17,540 nt of DNA from an uncultured Succinivibrio sp. (lineage in GTDB: Bacteria > Pseudomonadota > Gammaproteobacteria > Enterobacterales > Succinivibrionaceae): contig CAAECI010000109.1 of the NCBI GenBank assembly GCA_900754255.1, positions 1 to 17,540 of the forward strand. The letters are read 5' to 3'. Made by a program: the position numbers and the translations under genes. Positions 1 through 7,148 of the stretch are shown in pieces (the first letter of the stretch is position 1; every line of letters begins with the position of its first letter). The notes beneath the pieces were generated by a model, which was not told the DNA's origin, did no database searches, and worked only from the letters and a program-made list of their open reading frames with translations.

Positions 1-127
1 CCGTTCAAAGTAGGTGCGATACTTCTTCGACATGTTGTTTTCAAATACAGTAACACAATGAAAAATATGTAAAAGATTTTTTTTTTAAACAACTTGACTT
101 CGGTCGCTTCATAACAGGATTGACGGA

Positions 128-1351
128 TTGGGTATATGCAATATTTATGACGCCTTTGATGAGATGTTGTCTTCTTTAGAAGACAACGTAAGATTGGTGT
201 TGTTAATTGACGAATATGATGCTCCGTTAAATAATTGCCTGCTGAATGTAGAGTTATTTGAACATGTAAAGTCGGAACTTGTTTCTTTTTACGACAGCAT
301 TAAAAGAAATAGCTATCGTTTACGCTTTTTGTTTATCACCGGAATATGCCGCTATAAGAATTTAGGCATATTCTCAGGCATGAACTTTATGACAGATATC
401 AGTTTGCATCCTGATCACGGCACATTATTGGGCTATACGGAAGATGAGCTGAGAAAATACTTTACGCCGTATATAGAAAGGGCATCAGAAGCTTTGGGCA
501 TGGATTTTGAGGAATGTCTAAAGGCAATGGCGTTTTATTATGATGGCTATTGTTTTGAAGAGAGTGCATCAACTCATGTGTATACGCCTTGGTCAATCCT
601 GAACTTCCTGCAATATCCCGAAAGAGGCTTTCAAAATTATTGGTATGACAGTGCCGGTCGTCCCAGTGTGTTGCTAAATTACATTAAAAGTTATAGTCTC
701 AAAGATCCGTCTGCATATGAGAAGGATCAGATCTTATCTAAAACCTCTTTAGATTCAAGTCAAAACATTCAAACGCTGGATGATTTGGCGTTGCTTACGC
801 AGGCAGGTTACCTTACCATCAAAAATTCTTATCCCGGAAATGTATTTGTTCTTAATTATCCTAACAAAGAAGCTTCCTTATCAATGCGTAACCTGTATAA
901 CGAGGCTCTGTTTGGAGAAGACATTTCAACTGCGGTGAGAGGCTCTGCCTATTTAATCTTTGCTACAAATTCACCAAAGGAAATCTTTGCAAAGCTTAAT
1001 TACACGTTCGGGCAAATAGACTATCAGCGTTTTCCCATCAAAGATGAGGCTGTTTTAAGTGGATCCCTGCAGATGTACTTGGAAACAGGCGGAATTGATG
1101 ATCTTCAAATTGAGAAACATAATGCCTTCGGAAGTTCAGATCCGGAGTTTTCGGCAGGAGAGAGATACTACGTGCTGGAATTAAAATTTGCTAAAAAAAC
1201 GTCAGATGAAAATCGTATGCTCGGGGATGCCGTAAAGCAAATCAAGGAGCGTCACTATGGGGAGCAATGTGAACATAAAAAACTTATACGGATGGCTCTT
1301 GTCTATTCAGCAGCGAAGAGATTGTTTACAGGCTTTGAAATTGTGATGTAA
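128..1351 (+). pseudogene. 5'-truncated AAA-ATPase-like / PD-(D/E)XK nuclease family protein
   Basis: A 407-residue reading frame with a TTG as its first possible start. It matches the intact paralogue at 1502-3142 nearly end to end, beginning at the INIYDAFD-like stretch just before Walker B. VLLIDEYDAPLNN (Walker B) is present near residues 24-36, and the C-terminal nuclease-type VLELKFAKK stretch lies near residues 347-355. About 140 N-terminal residues are missing, including the Walker A P-loop that the paralogue has at residues 57-64. The same frame is closed by a TGA at 95-97, and the preceding DNA (including a run of ten T at 77-86) shows no match to the paralogue. A protein without a P-loop should not hydrolyse ATP normally, so I read this as a decayed copy left by deletion or recombination. 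An expressed fragment keeping the nuclease-like domain cannot be excluded. Confidence 0.75.
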
Positions 1352-1501
1352 AGAATGATCCTGATCCCAGTTCCATAGAGTTTAGTACCTGATAGGGCTA
1401 TTTAGAGTCTATAAAAGCTTTAAGAGCCGAAAATTTTTAAAAATTTGCTGCAACTTGATTGGCGCTAAGTGGGAAGCATATCAACAAAAAAGCATTAGAG
1501 C

Positions 1502-3142
1502 ATGGGGAAAAATTTGAGTACTGCGCAATATTTTGGAACTTACGATTTGCCCGATCTTTCATTGGGTATGGCCGATTTTGCCCTGTTGCGTGCTCGTAAA
1601 AAAATCTACGTCGATAAAACGGAGATGATCTTTGAGCTTGCCAGAAGTGAGGGCTATTATTTTCTTGCCCGTCCCCGTCGTTTTGGCAAAACCTTGCTAG
1701 TCAGTACCTTTGAGTCATTATTTAAGTACGGGATCAGAGATTTTAAAGATCTGGCGCTGGAAAATTTATGGCATGACACGTCCTATCCGGTTATGCACTT
1801 CGATTTTACCGATTGTCGTAATTTTCGTACGCTTACGGAATTTAAGATCAAATTTCATAACATGCTCATAAGGGCAACTTTAAAAGCCGGGCTTGAGCTT
1901 CCGGATCTGAATAGTCCCGGAATAGGTAGCATTGCCGATGCCTTTGATGTAATGCTTTCAATAAGTGATTGCGGTCGGGGATTTGTTTTGCTGGTTGATG
2001 AATACGATGCCCCCCTAAACAATTGCCTTCATGACGGTTGCCTCTTCGATGAGGTCAAGACCGAGCTTTTTGATTTTTACGACAAGCTGAAAAAATACAG
2101 TTCCAGATTTAGATTTATGTTTATAACCGGGATCTGCAAATATAAAAATCTCGGGATCTTTTCAGGCACTAATTTTGTAACTGATCTCAGTCTGTTTAAG
2201 AGATACGGTACGCTGCTCGGCTATACAAAGGAGGAGATCGAAGAATATTTTAGACCGCACATTCAAAAAGCATCCTCATTGCTGCACATCTCTTATGAGT
2301 ATTGTCTTAAGAAAATGCAGGTTAACTACGACGGCTATTGTTTTGATGAGAACGCGGCCACTCATGTCTTTACCCCTTGGTCGGTTTTAAATTTTCTGAA
2401 ATTCCCCGAGCGCGGCTTTCAAAACTATTGGTATGACTCTGCAGGACAGCCGTCCGTTTTGCTAAATTACATCAAAAACAACAGTCTGAAGGATCCGAAG
2501 GAATACGGCTGTGATCAGCTGGTATCTAAAAATGTGCTCGACTCAAGTCAAAGTATAAGTACCTTGGAGGATCTTACCTTATTGTTGCAGGCAGGATATC
2601 TTACGATCAAGGGGAGCGATCCCGGAGGAAAAGTCTTTAGGCTTAATTATCCTAATGCAGAGGTTGCAGAATCCATGCAGAGATTGTATGCAGAGGAGCT
2701 CTTTGGAAAAGATGTTGATACGGCCATGCAGATCTCGTCATGGGAATTATTTGCCAAATCCTCTCCGCAGGAGATCCTCGCCACATTGAATGCTCTTTTA
2801 CTACGTATCGATTATGCCCGCTTTCCCATTAACGATGAAGCCTCTTTAAGATGCGATCTGCAAATGTATTTGGCCGGTGGCGGAGTAGATGTCGACATTG
2901 AAAAGCATAATGCCTTCGGCAGATCAGATCTTGAATTTGCAATAGCTGATAGATATTTCGTTATAGAGCTTAAATATGCGCGCGGGGCTGACAACGTGCA
3001 AAAATTGCTCTGTGATGCTACAGAACAAATGCTTAAAAGGCATTATGGTCATCAGGGGGTGAATTCTGGGGTTCAGCTCATACGTATGGCGTTTGTTTAC
3101 GCACAGAGAGAAAGACAGTTTACTGCCGCAAAATTTATGTAA
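1502..3142 (+). CDS. AAA-ATPase-like protein with C-terminal PD-(D/E)XK nuclease domain
   Basis: 546 residues, the usual size for the family combining an AAA-ATPase-like module (Pfam AAA-ATPase_like) with a PD-(D/E)XK domain (PDDEXK_9). The Walker A variant RPRRFGKT lies at residues 57-64, preceded by the family's YVDKTEMI segment. Walker B is VDEYD at 165-169. Near the C terminus, SDLEF followed by VIELK (487-491) fits the D...ExK core of PD-(D/E)XK nucleases. The in vivo role of this family is not established; the genes occur in many copies in gut Bacteroidetes, clostridia and Succinivibrionaceae, and a DNA-related or mobile/defence function is only conjecture. No signal peptide or membrane segment is seen, so it is probably cytoplasmic. 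The Shine-Dalgarno is weak (AGAG before ATG), but the start fits the paralogues. A truncated sister gene lies directly upstream. Confidence 0.88.
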   Translation: MGKNLSTAQYFGTYDLPDLSLGMADFALLRARKKIYVDKTEMIFELARSEGYYFLARPRRFGKTLLVSTFESLFKYGIRDFKDLALENLWHDTSYPVMHFDFTDCRNFRTLTEFKIKFHNMLIRATLKAGLELPDLNSPGIGSIADAFDVMLSISDCGRGFVLLVDEYDAPLNNCLHDGCLFDEVKTELFDFYDKLKKYSSRFRFMFITGICKYKNLGIFSGTNFVTDLSLFKRYGTLLGYTKEEIEEYFRPHIQKASSLLHISYEYCLKKMQVNYDGYCFDENAATHVFTPWSVLNFLKFPERGFQNYWYDSAGQPSVLLNYIKNNSLKDPKEYGCDQLVSKNVLDSSQSISTLEDLTLLLQAGYLTIKGSDPGGKVFRLNYPNAEVAESMQRLYAEELFGKDVDTAMQISSWELFAKSSPQEILATLNALLLRIDYARFPINDEASLRCDLQMYLAGGGVDVDIEKHNAFGRSDLEFAIADRYFVIELKYARGADNVQKLLCDATEQMLKRHYGHQGVNSGVQLIRMAFVYAQRERQFTAAKFM

Positions 3143-3213
3143 GCTCAAACTGTAACGGTTTGGAGCAAAGAAAATAGTGAAAGTTAGATCTGAGACTTTT
3201 ACATATAAAATAA

Positions 3214-3235
3214 GCCGAAGATTAAAATCTTCGGC
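3214..3235 (-). terminator. Rho-independent terminator of rpsU
   Basis: A perfect 9-bp stem, GCCGAAGAT (3214-3222) with ATCTTCGGC (3227-3235), around a 4-nt loop. Read on the minus strand it is followed by TTATTTTATAT, a U-rich tail, so it fits termination of the rpsU transcript about 70 nt past its stop codon. On the plus strand there is no T-run after it, so it is a weaker candidate for ending the AAA-ATPase transcript. Confidence 0.75.
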
Positions 3236-3306
3236 CTTGATTGAAATCGGCATAACCTAAAGTGGTTAAGCCTATGCGTCAGTCTTAAGACAAAAGCGGC
3301 AACAGA

Positions 3307-3522
3307 TTAATAAAGTCTGCTGTGGCGAGCATTCTCGCGGGCCACTTTTTTGGCGTGACGCTTGGCTGCAGATGCTTTTGCACGCTTACGAATAGTAGTA
3401 GGCTTTTCGTAAAACTCGCGGGCTCTGACGTCGGCTAAAATACCGGCTTTTTCGCATGAACGCTTAAAACGTCTTAAAGCCACATCAAACGGCTCATTCT
3501 CACGTACTCTAATGACTGGCAT
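3307..3522 (-). CDS. rpsU: 30S ribosomal protein S21
   Basis: 71 residues beginning MPVIRVRENEPFDVALRRF and ending ARENARHSRLY. It is close to the Escherichia coli protein along its whole length, with the typical very basic C terminus (KRAKASAAKRHAKK). S21 belongs to the small subunit near the 3' end of 16S rRNA and helps initiation on natural mRNAs. An upstream in-frame ATG would add 24 residues, but the family start is the MPVIRV methionine, preceded by a strong AAGGAAGGTGG ribosome-binding site. In E. coli rpsU heads an operon with dnaG and rpoD; here a terminator follows and the next gene is an unrelated plus-strand AAA-ATPase, so rpsU appears monocistronic. It diverges from tsaD. Confidence 0.97.
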   Translation of the reverse strand: MPVIRVRENEPFDVALRRFKRSCEKAGILADVRAREFYEKPTTIRKRAKASAAKRHAKKVARENARHSRLY

Positions 3523-3534
3523 GTGGAAAACCAC
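3523..3534 (-). promoter_or_regulatory. Small hairpin abutting the rpsU start codon
   Basis: On the rpsU mRNA, GUGG, a UUUU loop and CCAC form a 4-bp stem ending immediately before the AUG. The 5' arm overlaps the end of the AAGGAAGGUGG ribosome-binding site. It could modestly modulate translation, but the stem is short and may be incidental. Confidence 0.35.
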
Positions 3535-3584
3535 CTTCCTTTTAAATAAACAGATACCGACAATCGGCGTTAAAAAACTTAGGT

Positions 3585-3614
3585 ATTTTATCACTGCTTT
3601 TCTAACTTTTGCAA
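3585..3614 (-). promoter_or_regulatory. rpsU: Likely sigma70 promoter of rpsU
   Basis: Read on the minus strand, TTGCAA (3614-3609) is followed after an 18-nt spacer by TAAAAT (3590-3585). The hexamers resemble the consensus -35 and -10. The -10 is about 60 nt upstream of the rpsU start, giving a short leader with the strong ribosome-binding site. No experimental support. Confidence 0.5.
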
Positions 3615-3963
3615 AAAACTTTAAAATTTAACGCCATAAAAATGGGATTTAAATCCTGTTTTTTGCCTGAACAAGGGGGCATACAATTCATCATCCGTAA
3701 GCGGCAGATTTTTTAGTAGCTTCGTTTTTGACGTTGCGTATCGATATTAAGAATATTTGGTTTAAACTTGCTGTAGCTTTGCGGTCAACGGGAAAATGCT
3801 GTAATGAGGATTTTTTCGGACAATTACGCTCAATTAGTGTGTTAAACAAAGAAGAATATCGATCTGATGTGATGATACCTTCAATTATAAGAGCACTGCT
3901 GTCATACAGACAGAAAAAGGATAGCATCGTGTTTTATTACATTCCAAATTTTAAGAGGGAAAA
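3595..3963. other. Divergent intergenic region between rpsU and tsaD
   Basis: About 370 bases between the rpsU promoter and the tsaD start. The rpsU -35 element lies at its left edge. A TTGACG at 3728-3733 could be a -35 for plus-strand transcription, but I see no well-spaced -10. An 82-codon plus frame (3728-3976) runs into the tsaD start and has no ribosome-binding site or recognisable motif, so I do not call it a gene. The tsaD ribosome-binding site AGAGGG sits at the right edge. Confidence 0.5.
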
Positions 3964-4980
3964 ATGCAGATCCTAGGAATAGAAAGCTCCTGTGATGAAA
4001 CCGGAGTTGCGATATATGATGATGAAAAGGGGCTTTTATCGCATGTATTGCATACGCAAATAGCCATGCATGCCGAATACGGCGGTGTAGTACCGGAATT
4101 GGCAAGTCGTGATCATATTAAAAGGTTGGTGCCACTGATCGAGCTTGCGTTGGTAAAGGCAGGAGTTTCTCCAAAGGATCTGTGTGCCATAGCCTATACC
4201 GCTGGACCAGGACTTATCGGAGCTTTGCTCACGGGAGCCATGGGAGCCGTATCATATGCCAAGGCCTTGAATATTCCTGCAGTTCCAGTTCACCACATGG
4301 AGGGACATCTTTTAGCTCCGATGCTTGAGGATCCCAAACCTGAATTTCCCTTTGTGGCGCTTTTAATCTCCGGCGGGCACACCATGCTGATCAAGGTTGC
4401 ATGGCCCGGATCCTATGAGCTTTTGGGACAAAGCATTGACGATGCCGCAGGAGAGGCCTTTGATAAAACGGCAAAGCTTCTCGGGATCCCTTATCCGGGT
4501 GGACCTGAGCTTGAGAAGCTGTCTTTAAAGGGAAAACACGGGGCTTTTAGTTTTCCGCGTCCCATGCTTAAGACTCCCGGGTGTGACTTTAGCTTTGCCG
4601 GACTTAAAACCGCCGTTTTGAACGCTTGTCTTATGCATAAAGAAGATCTTGAGGAGGTTAAAGCCGACATAGCACTGGGCTTTACCGATGCCGTTGCCGA
4701 TACTCTCGTGAACAAATGTGAAAGAGCCCTCAAGATCACGGGACTTAATCGTCTGGTGGTTGCAGGGGGCGTAAGCGCCAATACCGACATCAGAAATGCC
4801 TTGACAGATCTTATGAAAAAACAAGGCGGAGAGATCTTTTTTGCAAGACGAGAATTTTGTACCGACAACGGAGCAATGATCGCCTATGCCGGTATGCAAC
4901 GCTTTAAGGCAGGTCAGATCGGCTCATACGAGGTAAAGGTACATCCGAGATGGGCACTAACCGATCTAAAAGCCATCTAA
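3964..4980 (+). CDS. tsaD: tRNA N6-adenosine threonylcarbamoyltransferase TsaD
   Basis: 338 residues, the standard family length. It transfers the threonylcarbamoyl group from threonylcarbamoyl-AMP to A37 of tRNAs reading ANN codons, working with TsaB and TsaE in the cytoplasm. It opens with MQILGIESSCDETGVAIYDD, the ASKHA-fold phosphate-binding start. The metal-binding HxxxH is H111-H115 (HMEGH), and the late metal ligand Asp is D301 in CTDNGAMIAYAG. Glycine-rich nucleotide-binding segments (ISGGHT, VVAGGVSAN) are all present. The start is fixed by AGAGGG five bases upstream. It diverges from rpsU and is followed 11 bases later by folB, probably on one transcript. Confidence 0.97.
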   Translation: MQILGIESSCDETGVAIYDDEKGLLSHVLHTQIAMHAEYGGVVPELASRDHIKRLVPLIELALVKAGVSPKDLCAIAYTAGPGLIGALLTGAMGAVSYAKALNIPAVPVHHMEGHLLAPMLEDPKPEFPFVALLISGGHTMLIKVAWPGSYELLGQSIDDAAGEAFDKTAKLLGIPYPGGPELEKLSLKGKHGAFSFPRPMLKTPGCDFSFAGLKTAVLNACLMHKEDLEEVKADIALGFTDAVADTLVNKCERALKITGLNRLVVAGGVSANTDIRNALTDLMKKQGGEIFFARREFCTDNGAMIAYAGMQRFKAGQIGSYEVKVHPRWALTDLKAI

Positions 4981-4991
4981 ATTTTATTAGC

Positions 4992-5357
4992 ATGTGTAAA
5001 AAGTTTAACGATAAGATCTTTATTGAGGATCTGAGGATCTCGTGCATCGTCGGGATCCTTCCAAAAGAGAGAGTGTCAAAGCAGGATCTCTTGGTAACGC
5101 TTGAAATAACCTGTGATCTTGAAAAATCCGCCTTAAGCGGAGATGTTTGTGATACAGTAGATTATTTTGCGTTGGCAAATGAAGTTAAGGATTATTGTGT
5201 AAAACGTAAGGCTGGCCTGCTTGAAGAACTTGGTCACGAGCTTTGTGCCATGATCTTTAATAAATATTCGGTCTCACACATAAAAATCAGGCTTTCAAAG
5301 CCTGATGCTGTAGCGGAGGCCGGAGCTTGCGGTATAGAATTGAATCGAGCTCGTTAA
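4992..5357 (+). CDS. folB: Dihydroneopterin aldolase
   Basis: 121 residues from the chosen start. FolB converts 7,8-dihydroneopterin to 6-hydroxymethyl-7,8-dihydropterin and glycolaldehyde in folate synthesis; the enzyme is a cytoplasmic oligomer. The family signatures are FIEDLRISCIVGILPKER at the N terminus, DTVDYFALANEV in the middle, LLEELGHELCAMI, and the C-terminal IRLSKPDAV loop with the conserved Lys-Pro. A longer frame starts 14 codons upstream inside tsaD, but relatives begin directly before the DKIFIEDL stretch, so I use the ATG at 4992. The ribosome-binding site is weak, consistent with translation coupled to tsaD. folK, the next pathway enzyme, follows. Confidence 0.9.
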   Translation: MCKKFNDKIFIEDLRISCIVGILPKERVSKQDLLVTLEITCDLEKSALSGDVCDTVDYFALANEVKDYCVKRKAGLLEELGHELCAMIFNKYSVSHIKIRLSKPDAVAEAGACGIELNRAR

Positions 5358-5522
5358 TTGAGAAACATCGCAAATTTAGTCTTAATACTAATGCCGTTAT
5401 CTTGCGCAATGGTATACTTGCAATGTTTTTTTTGAAATTATGATCGTGCAAGATTACTCAAAAGGCAGTATTCGTATTTGATCATGAGTCGGACAGAAAT
5501 GTCAAATATTAAAGAGGATCAC

Positions 5523-6032
5523 ATGGCAGTAAAAGTTTATCTTGGCGTAGGCTCAAATTTAAATCGTGAGAAGGCTTTACGTTTTGCCAAGAGTGAGCTT
5601 TCAAAGCTTTTTTCGAATTTTAAGGTTTCTTCAGTTTGGGCCAGTAATGCCGTTCGTGAGGCAGAGCCTGAATACTACAATATGGTTGTAGGCGGAGATA
5701 CCGATCTGAGTCTTGAGGATCTTTACAATCGTATTACGGATATAGAAGAAGCGGCTGGTAAAGAGCCCATGATTCATAACGGAACTAATTTCGGAATGAA
5801 GCGGATCCTTGATGTCGATATTTTGGTGTATGGAGATATCGTTGCCATGACACCGTGCAAGGTACCGCGTCATGATATTCAGGATTATCCCTTCGTTTTA
5901 TGCCCGCTTTGTGAACTTGATCCTGAATTTGTTCATCCTTTACTTAAAATAAAGGTAGGGGATATTTGGCGTGAGATGGAACCGAGACTTCCGGATCGTA
6001 TGAAAATAAGAGCGACCAATCTTAATTTTTAA
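5523..6032 (+). CDS. folK: 2-amino-4-hydroxy-6-hydroxymethyldihydropteridine pyrophosphokinase
   Basis: 169 residues. FolK transfers pyrophosphate from ATP to 6-hydroxymethyl-7,8-dihydropterin, the step after FolB and before FolP. The N terminus VYLGVGSNLNREKAL is the family signature. RILDVDILVYGD carries the two Asp residues that bind Mg-ATP, and VPRHDIQDYPFVLCPLCEL...VHPLL is a slightly divergent form of the usual VPHP...R.FVL.PL block. An in-frame ATG lies 15 codons upstream, but the ATG at 5523 has a clear AGAGGA ribosome-binding site and matches family starts. The 165-base gap from folB is long for tight coupling. It holds a poorly spaced TTGCAA (5418-5423) / TATGAT (5439-5444) pair that might be a weak promoter. 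Confidence 0.93.
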   Translation: MAVKVYLGVGSNLNREKALRFAKSELSKLFSNFKVSSVWASNAVREAEPEYYNMVVGGDTDLSLEDLYNRITDIEEAAGKEPMIHNGTNFGMKRILDVDILVYGDIVAMTPCKVPRHDIQDYPFVLCPLCELDPEFVHPLLKIKVGDIWREMEPRLPDRMKIRATNLNF

Positions 6033-6077
6033 TTCTTGCTTGTTATAAAAATCGAATAAAAGATACTTCGGTTCATG

Positions 6078-6132
6078 ATAGCCTAAAGTACTAACTTGTA
6101 ACTATATCTATATATAGGATATTTTAGGCTAT
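6078..6132. repeat. Inverted repeat upstream of the sugar gene cluster
   Basis: A perfect 10-bp inverted repeat, ATAGCCTAAA (6078-6087) and TTTAGGCTAT (6123-6132), separated by 35 AT-rich bases that contain the CTATATCTATATATAG tract. It lies between folK and the first glycosyltransferase. It is not followed by a T-run, so it is not an obvious terminator; an operator or leader structure is possible. Nothing else is clear in 6033-6231 apart from a TTGACG at 6197-6202 without a well-placed -10. Confidence 0.45.
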
Positions 6133-6231
6133 ATAAGTGTTATTCACTAGTGCAATAACCCCGTATGTTTTAATAAAATTCTGTGATCTTTCTCGTTTGA
6201 CGAAGTTTCAATATTTGTAAAAATATACTGT

Positions 6232-7146
6232 ATGAATCCAAAAATATCTATTATTATCCCTACATATGAAAAGGAAGCTCGGATAGGATACTGTCTTGAC
6301 TCCGTTTTAAAGCAAACATTGTATGAACTTGAAATCATTATTGTTTGGTTAAAAGGTAGAGATGAAACTGAGCTTAAAATCAAGTCTTATGTAAGCGATC
6401 ATCGGGTAAAGCTCGTAGAACAAACTGAAAAAACGGGGCCAGGTGGAGCCCGTGAAATCGGGGTTTCAGTTGCTACAGGAAAATTTATCGGTTTTGTCGA
6501 CAGCGATGATTGTATATCACAAGATTTTTATCAAAGACTCTACGAAGCTGCGGAAAGGGTTAATGCAGATATTGCATTTGGTGAGATAAATAAAGCTCGC
6601 TGGAAAAGATCATGTGTTTATTCTTCATTTGCTGATAAATACTCCTTGCTAGAGAACGGAGCAATTTTTGACAAGATTTTTAGTAAAGATTTAATTGTTA
6701 AAAATAATATCCATTTTCCTCAAGGTATTTTTTACGAAGATAATCCTTGGGTTCTTAAAGCTTTTTGGCATTCCAATAAACTAGTTACGGTTCCATCTGC
6801 GCGTTACTTTTGTTGGGAGTGGGATAGAATTTCTGACCGTTTACCAAAACTTATTGAATCATCTAAAAAGGTAGCGTTAATTTATTCGGAATTTATGGAA
6901 TCGGTAGATATGTCGAATAAAGAACGTTCTCTGGTTAGAAGTAAATTTGTACGACATTGTTTTCCCTACGAATACATGAGAGAGGAAGATGTTACAAAGA
7001 TCAAGAAAATATTCGGCTGTTTTCCAGAATTCAGCCGTTTCATTATTAGAAAAAAACGTAGGATGTTTTTCCGTTCAATTTTTCATATTTCCTTGCGTCG
7101 CAAAGAAATAAATTTCATGTTTAAAACGTATCACATAGGAAAATAA
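6232..7146 (+). CDS. GT2-like glycosyltransferase (GT-A fold)
   Basis: 304 residues. The N terminus KISIIIPTYEKEARIGYCLDSVL is the classic opening of family 2 glycosyltransferases, which add a sugar from a nucleotide donor at the cytoplasmic membrane face. GPGGAREIGVSVATGKFIGF leads to DSDD at residues 90-93, the metal-binding DxD motif. Unusually, the VDDGSTD loop that binds the donor nucleotide after strand 2 is replaced by VWLKGRDE (about 38-45). The C-terminal third is basic (IIRKKRRMFF), compatible with peripheral membrane binding; no transmembrane helix is obvious. No Shine-Dalgarno precedes the ATG. It is the first gene of the cluster, two bases before the dehydratase-type SDR. Donor and acceptor are unknown; a heptose or deoxyheptose donor is plausible from context only. 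Confidence 0.85.
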   Translation: MNPKISIIIPTYEKEARIGYCLDSVLKQTLYELEIIIVWLKGRDETELKIKSYVSDHRVKLVEQTEKTGPGGAREIGVSVATGKFIGFVDSDDCISQDFYQRLYEAAERVNADIAFGEINKARWKRSCVYSSFADKYSLLENGAIFDKIFSKDLIVKNNIHFPQGIFYEDNPWVLKAFWHSNKLVTVPSARYFCWEWDRISDRLPKLIESSKKVALIYSEFMESVDMSNKERSLVRSKFVRHCFPYEYMREEDVTKIKKIFGCFPEFSRFIIRKKRRMFFRSIFHISLRRKEINFMFKTYHIGK

Positions 7147-7148
7147 TT

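Noticed and set aside
1..72. Open plus frame from the window edge to a TAA at 70-72
   Set aside because: Only 23 codons, with no recognisable sequence and no match to the N terminus missing from the next gene; too short to call.
77..86. Run of ten T as a phase-variation tract
   Set aside because: It lies outside any supported reading frame, upstream of a truncated gene, so slippage would have no evident coding effect.
1431..1446. Perfect 16-bp AT palindrome AAATTTTTAAAAATTT
   Set aside because: Simple AT-rich sequence that arises easily by chance in AT-rich DNA; no associated promoter or terminator features.
2924..3253. 109-codon minus frame overlapping the end of the AAA-ATPase gene and the rpsU terminator
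   Set aside because: It begins within or beside the terminator hairpin, lacks a ribosome-binding site and is antisense to a real gene.
3728..3976. 82-codon plus frame between rpsU and tsaD
   Set aside because: It overlaps the tsaD start, has no ribosome-binding site or recognisable motif, and occupies a region expected to hold divergent regulatory DNA.
4491..4899. Two minus-strand frames of about 125 codons inside tsaD
   Set aside because: They lie opposite a well-conserved gene, have no family resemblance, and arise from its codon pattern.
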